Assembly: GCA_910585465.1 (NCBI GenBank)
Contig: CAJUEW010000031.1
Span: forward strand, 1 to 24,629
DNA length: 24,629 nucleotides
Source: an uncultured Lachnospiraceae bacterium
Lineage (GTDB): Bacteria; Bacillota; Clostridia; Lachnospirales; Lachnospiraceae
Direction: 5' to 3'
A program made the position numbers and the translations under genes. Position 1 is the first letter of the stretch, and each line of letters starts with the position of its first letter. A model generated the notes under the pieces. It ran no database searches. It saw only the letters and a list, made by a program, of their open reading frames with translations, and was not told where the DNA came from. Below, in pieces: positions 23,143 through 24,629 of the stretch.

Positions 23143-23235
23143 GTTTACTCTCCTCTCTACAAACTCTGTCAACAAGCACGATTTTGTTATGTGGACGGCA
23201 TTTCAGAGTAAATACCACGCCCCTGCACCTGACTG

Positions 23236-23254
23236 ACCAATCAACTACCAATCA
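23236..23254. repeat. short direct repeat between TOPRIM and VirD4 genes
   Basis: ACCAATCA occurs twice with an 11-nt period (23236 and 23247), in the 168-nt gap 23143-23310. The gap has no gene. It may be a protein-binding site or chance. Confidence 0.3.
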
Positions 23255-23310
23255 CCGTTTAGAATTAGGAGAAACAGCCGTTTTCTACAAGGGCTTGGCT
23301 GGAAAAACAA

Positions 23311-24165
23311 TCAGGCCATCTGCAGCATCTTTTCCTCCACCAACTCCGGAGGCGGCTTTTCCTCTGCCGGGACAGCTACCATGCCATGTGCCGCCTTGAG
23401 ATCCTCATTCCAGTCTTTCCAATGGGATAAATACAGTTCCGTGTCCAGATATCCGGCTTCCGTCAGTTTTTCCTGTATCCGTACCGCCGCTTCCATCCCC
23501 GCTTCATCGTGATCCAGGCACAGGGAGACATAACTGTGGTTTTTCCACCCGGCCTTATTCAGGGAGATATAGGAGAGCAGGTCGATGGGGGCCTCAAACA
23601 CATAAACCTCACTGCTTTTCCCTACCGTGTAGATCCCTTTCTTGTGTGCATGCCTGGCCTTCCCTTCCGGGTCATACCCTACAAAGATAGCGTTGTGGTA
23701 CTGCCTGCTTCCATCCCTGGATGATTCCAGGCTTTCATAGATCAGTTTCTTTTCCGCAAAGGCAGACACCACCTCATAGTCCAGCATCCAGCTCTTTAAC
23801 AGATAGGCGAACACCCGCCTCATATTTTCATTGACGGCAGGCAGAGTGAAGGGGCCTCTTGGGACCTCCTCCTGCTTTTTGCTCTGCCGATAGGTCTCCT
23901 CCTGTTCCCCTCCTAGGAGCATGCTGACCGCATCTGGAAAAGATTTCCCGTAGTAGTAGATGACAAAGTCAATGGCTACCCCGCCCTTTCCACCGGAGCC
24001 ATGGTCATACCAGCGGTTTCCCCGGATGGTGATGCTGTGGTCACTGGACATCCTCCACTCCGGTCCGGAGCGCAGAAGCCTCTCTCCCTGACGCTCCAGG
24101 AAATCTTTCAGATCCACCGTATTGGCACGTTCCTTCTGTTCCTCCGTAAAATATACATATCCCAT
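23311..24165 (-). CDS. DUF3991/TOPRIM-domain protein, apparently internally shortened
   Basis: 284 residues. The N-terminal DUF3991-like part has LKDFLERQGERLLRSG, RGNRWYDHGSGGKGG and AIDFVIYYYGKSFPDAVSML; the TOPRIM part has YVFEAPIDLLSYISL and CLDHDEAGMEAA. Members I recall carry about 25 residues between the GIYTVGKS-equivalent and VFEAPID, and about 20 between SYVSL and CLDHDEAG (a GVS-type strand-helix). Both are missing here, so the fold may be compromised although acidic motifs remain. Such proteins are presumed primase- or relaxase-associated factors of conjugative elements. RBS GGAGGCG precedes ATG 24165. Confidence 0.8.
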   Translation of the reverse strand: MGYVYFTEEQKERANTVDLKDFLERQGERLLRSGPEWRMSSDHSITIRGNRWYDHGSGGKGGVAIDFVIYYYGKSFPDAVSMLLGGEQEETYRQSKKQEEVPRGPFTLPAVNENMRRVFAYLLKSWMLDYEVVSAFAEKKLIYESLESSRDGSRQYHNAIFVGYDPEGKARHAHKKGIYTVGKSSEVYVFEAPIDLLSYISLNKAGWKNHSYVSLCLDHDEAGMEAAVRIQEKLTEAGYLDTELYLSHWKDWNEDLKAAHGMVAVPAEEKPPPELVEEKMLQMA

Positions 24166-24182
24166 CTGTTCGCCTCCTGTCT

Positions 24183-24629
24183 TTACATGGTCTGCTGCGG
24201 CTCATGGTCATCCTTCCTATGTCCCTGTGCCATCCGTTTCTCCTGCAGTTTCCGTCTCCGCCTTCTGTCAATATGCCCCATACCGGAGCCTCCCGATGCC
24301 CTCCGGTAATCCTCCTGAAAGATTCTGGACAGATGGTGCATCAGTCTGGTGGCTGCCAGCACCAGATCCGGATCCCGGAAGGAATCCATGTGTTCCAACA
24401 AAAACTATGCATAGATATTTCCCTGGGCTGCGGATGCTTCCAGCAGGAGAACTGCTTTTTCCTTATCACGGGGCATCCCCGGCTGACCGCACAGATAGAA
24501 CTTTCCAAGAGCATACTGGGCGTACTGATTTCCATTTCCTGCCGACATCTCCAGCCAACTCACGGCTTCTTCCAGATCCTGCGGCACATCCTCCCCCAAA
24601 AGGTACACACTCCCCAGGCGGTACTGGGC
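24183..24629 (-). pseudogene. Sel1-repeat protein (relaxase-associated tail), nonsense mutation, 5' end outside window
   Basis: The frame enters from the right edge with Sel1-like repeats: EEAVSWLEMSAGNGNQYAQY, ALGKFYLCGQPGMPRDKEKA, LLLEASAAQGNIYA. A TAG at 24405-24407 then interrupts it. The same frame continues FLLEHMDSFRDPDLVLAATR and ends with a basic stretch QEKRMAQGHRKDD. Replacing TAG by CAG gives the NIYAQ expected from the repeat (compare NQYAQ above), so it is probably a single C-to-T nonsense change. In CD1115-type elements such repeats form the C-terminal part of a relaxase or a neighbour of it, which fits the position before the TOPRIM gene. Confidence 0.75.

Overview
The window looks like Bacillota of the Lachnospiraceae/Clostridia type. 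The genes carry strong GGAGG-type ribosome binding sites. The mobile backbone resembles clostridial conjugative elements: a CD1115-family VirD4 coupling protein, a DUF3991/TOPRIM protein and a Sel1-repeat protein. The core is a tightly packed cluster of aldo/keto reductases (AKRs) of the kind common in gut anaerobes. This placement is inferred from protein families alone; no rRNA or tRNA gene is present.

Layout. (1) Positions 1-5880, all minus strand, form a mobile-element segment. It has the tail of a large serine recombinase joined to a truncated Tn554 TnpB-like tyrosine recombinase, an intact TnpA-like tyrosine recombinase, a degenerate MazF-like protein, an unknown acidic protein, a resolvase-fold protein without the catalytic serine, a canonical MazF, a 33-codon microORF behind a hairpin-rich leader, and a sigma-region-4 protein. 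(2) Positions about 6000-19500 form the metabolic block: seven AKR genes, a stand-alone 4Fe-4S protein, two lipoprotein hydrolases (metallo-beta-lactamase fold and alpha/beta fold), a flavodoxin remnant, a DUF4405-like membrane protein, a MATE exporter, a stand-alone OmpR-type winged-helix regulator and a divergent TetR regulator. (3) Positions 19658-24629 hold an XRE regulator, a second XRE regulator divergent from a small Spo0A-like element protein, and a conjugation segment (HTH protein, VirD4, DUF3991/TOPRIM, Sel1-repeat protein). The metabolic block therefore lies between two element segments and may be cargo.

The strongest new signal is regulatory. Three 33-bp dyads (TTAYGCCACAC, 11-nt spacer, RTGTGGCAYAW) lie upstream of the three AKR-block transcription units at 8192, 10490 and 18728. 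In every case exactly 24 nt separate the dyad from a recognisable -35/-10 promoter. That looks like one regulon with an activator-type geometry. The TetR protein or the OmpR-type winged-helix protein encoded at the two edges of the block is the natural candidate regulator.

The block also shows decay or switching. AKR2 has one in-frame TGA, the lipoprotein-AKR has a -1 shift in an A-tract, the DUF4405 gene has a +1 shift in an A6 tract, flavodoxin is reduced to its C-terminal half, and the ferredoxin-like domain usually fused to one AKR class is a separate gene. The element side has a CAG-to-TAG nonsense change in the Sel1-repeat gene and a TOPRIM protein that appears internally shortened. Three enzymes of normally cytoplasmic type (MBL fold, alpha/beta hydrolase, AKR) carry lipoprotein signal peptides. 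This suggests redox or hydrolytic chemistry at the outer face of the membrane, possibly tied to the MATE pump; that last link is inference.
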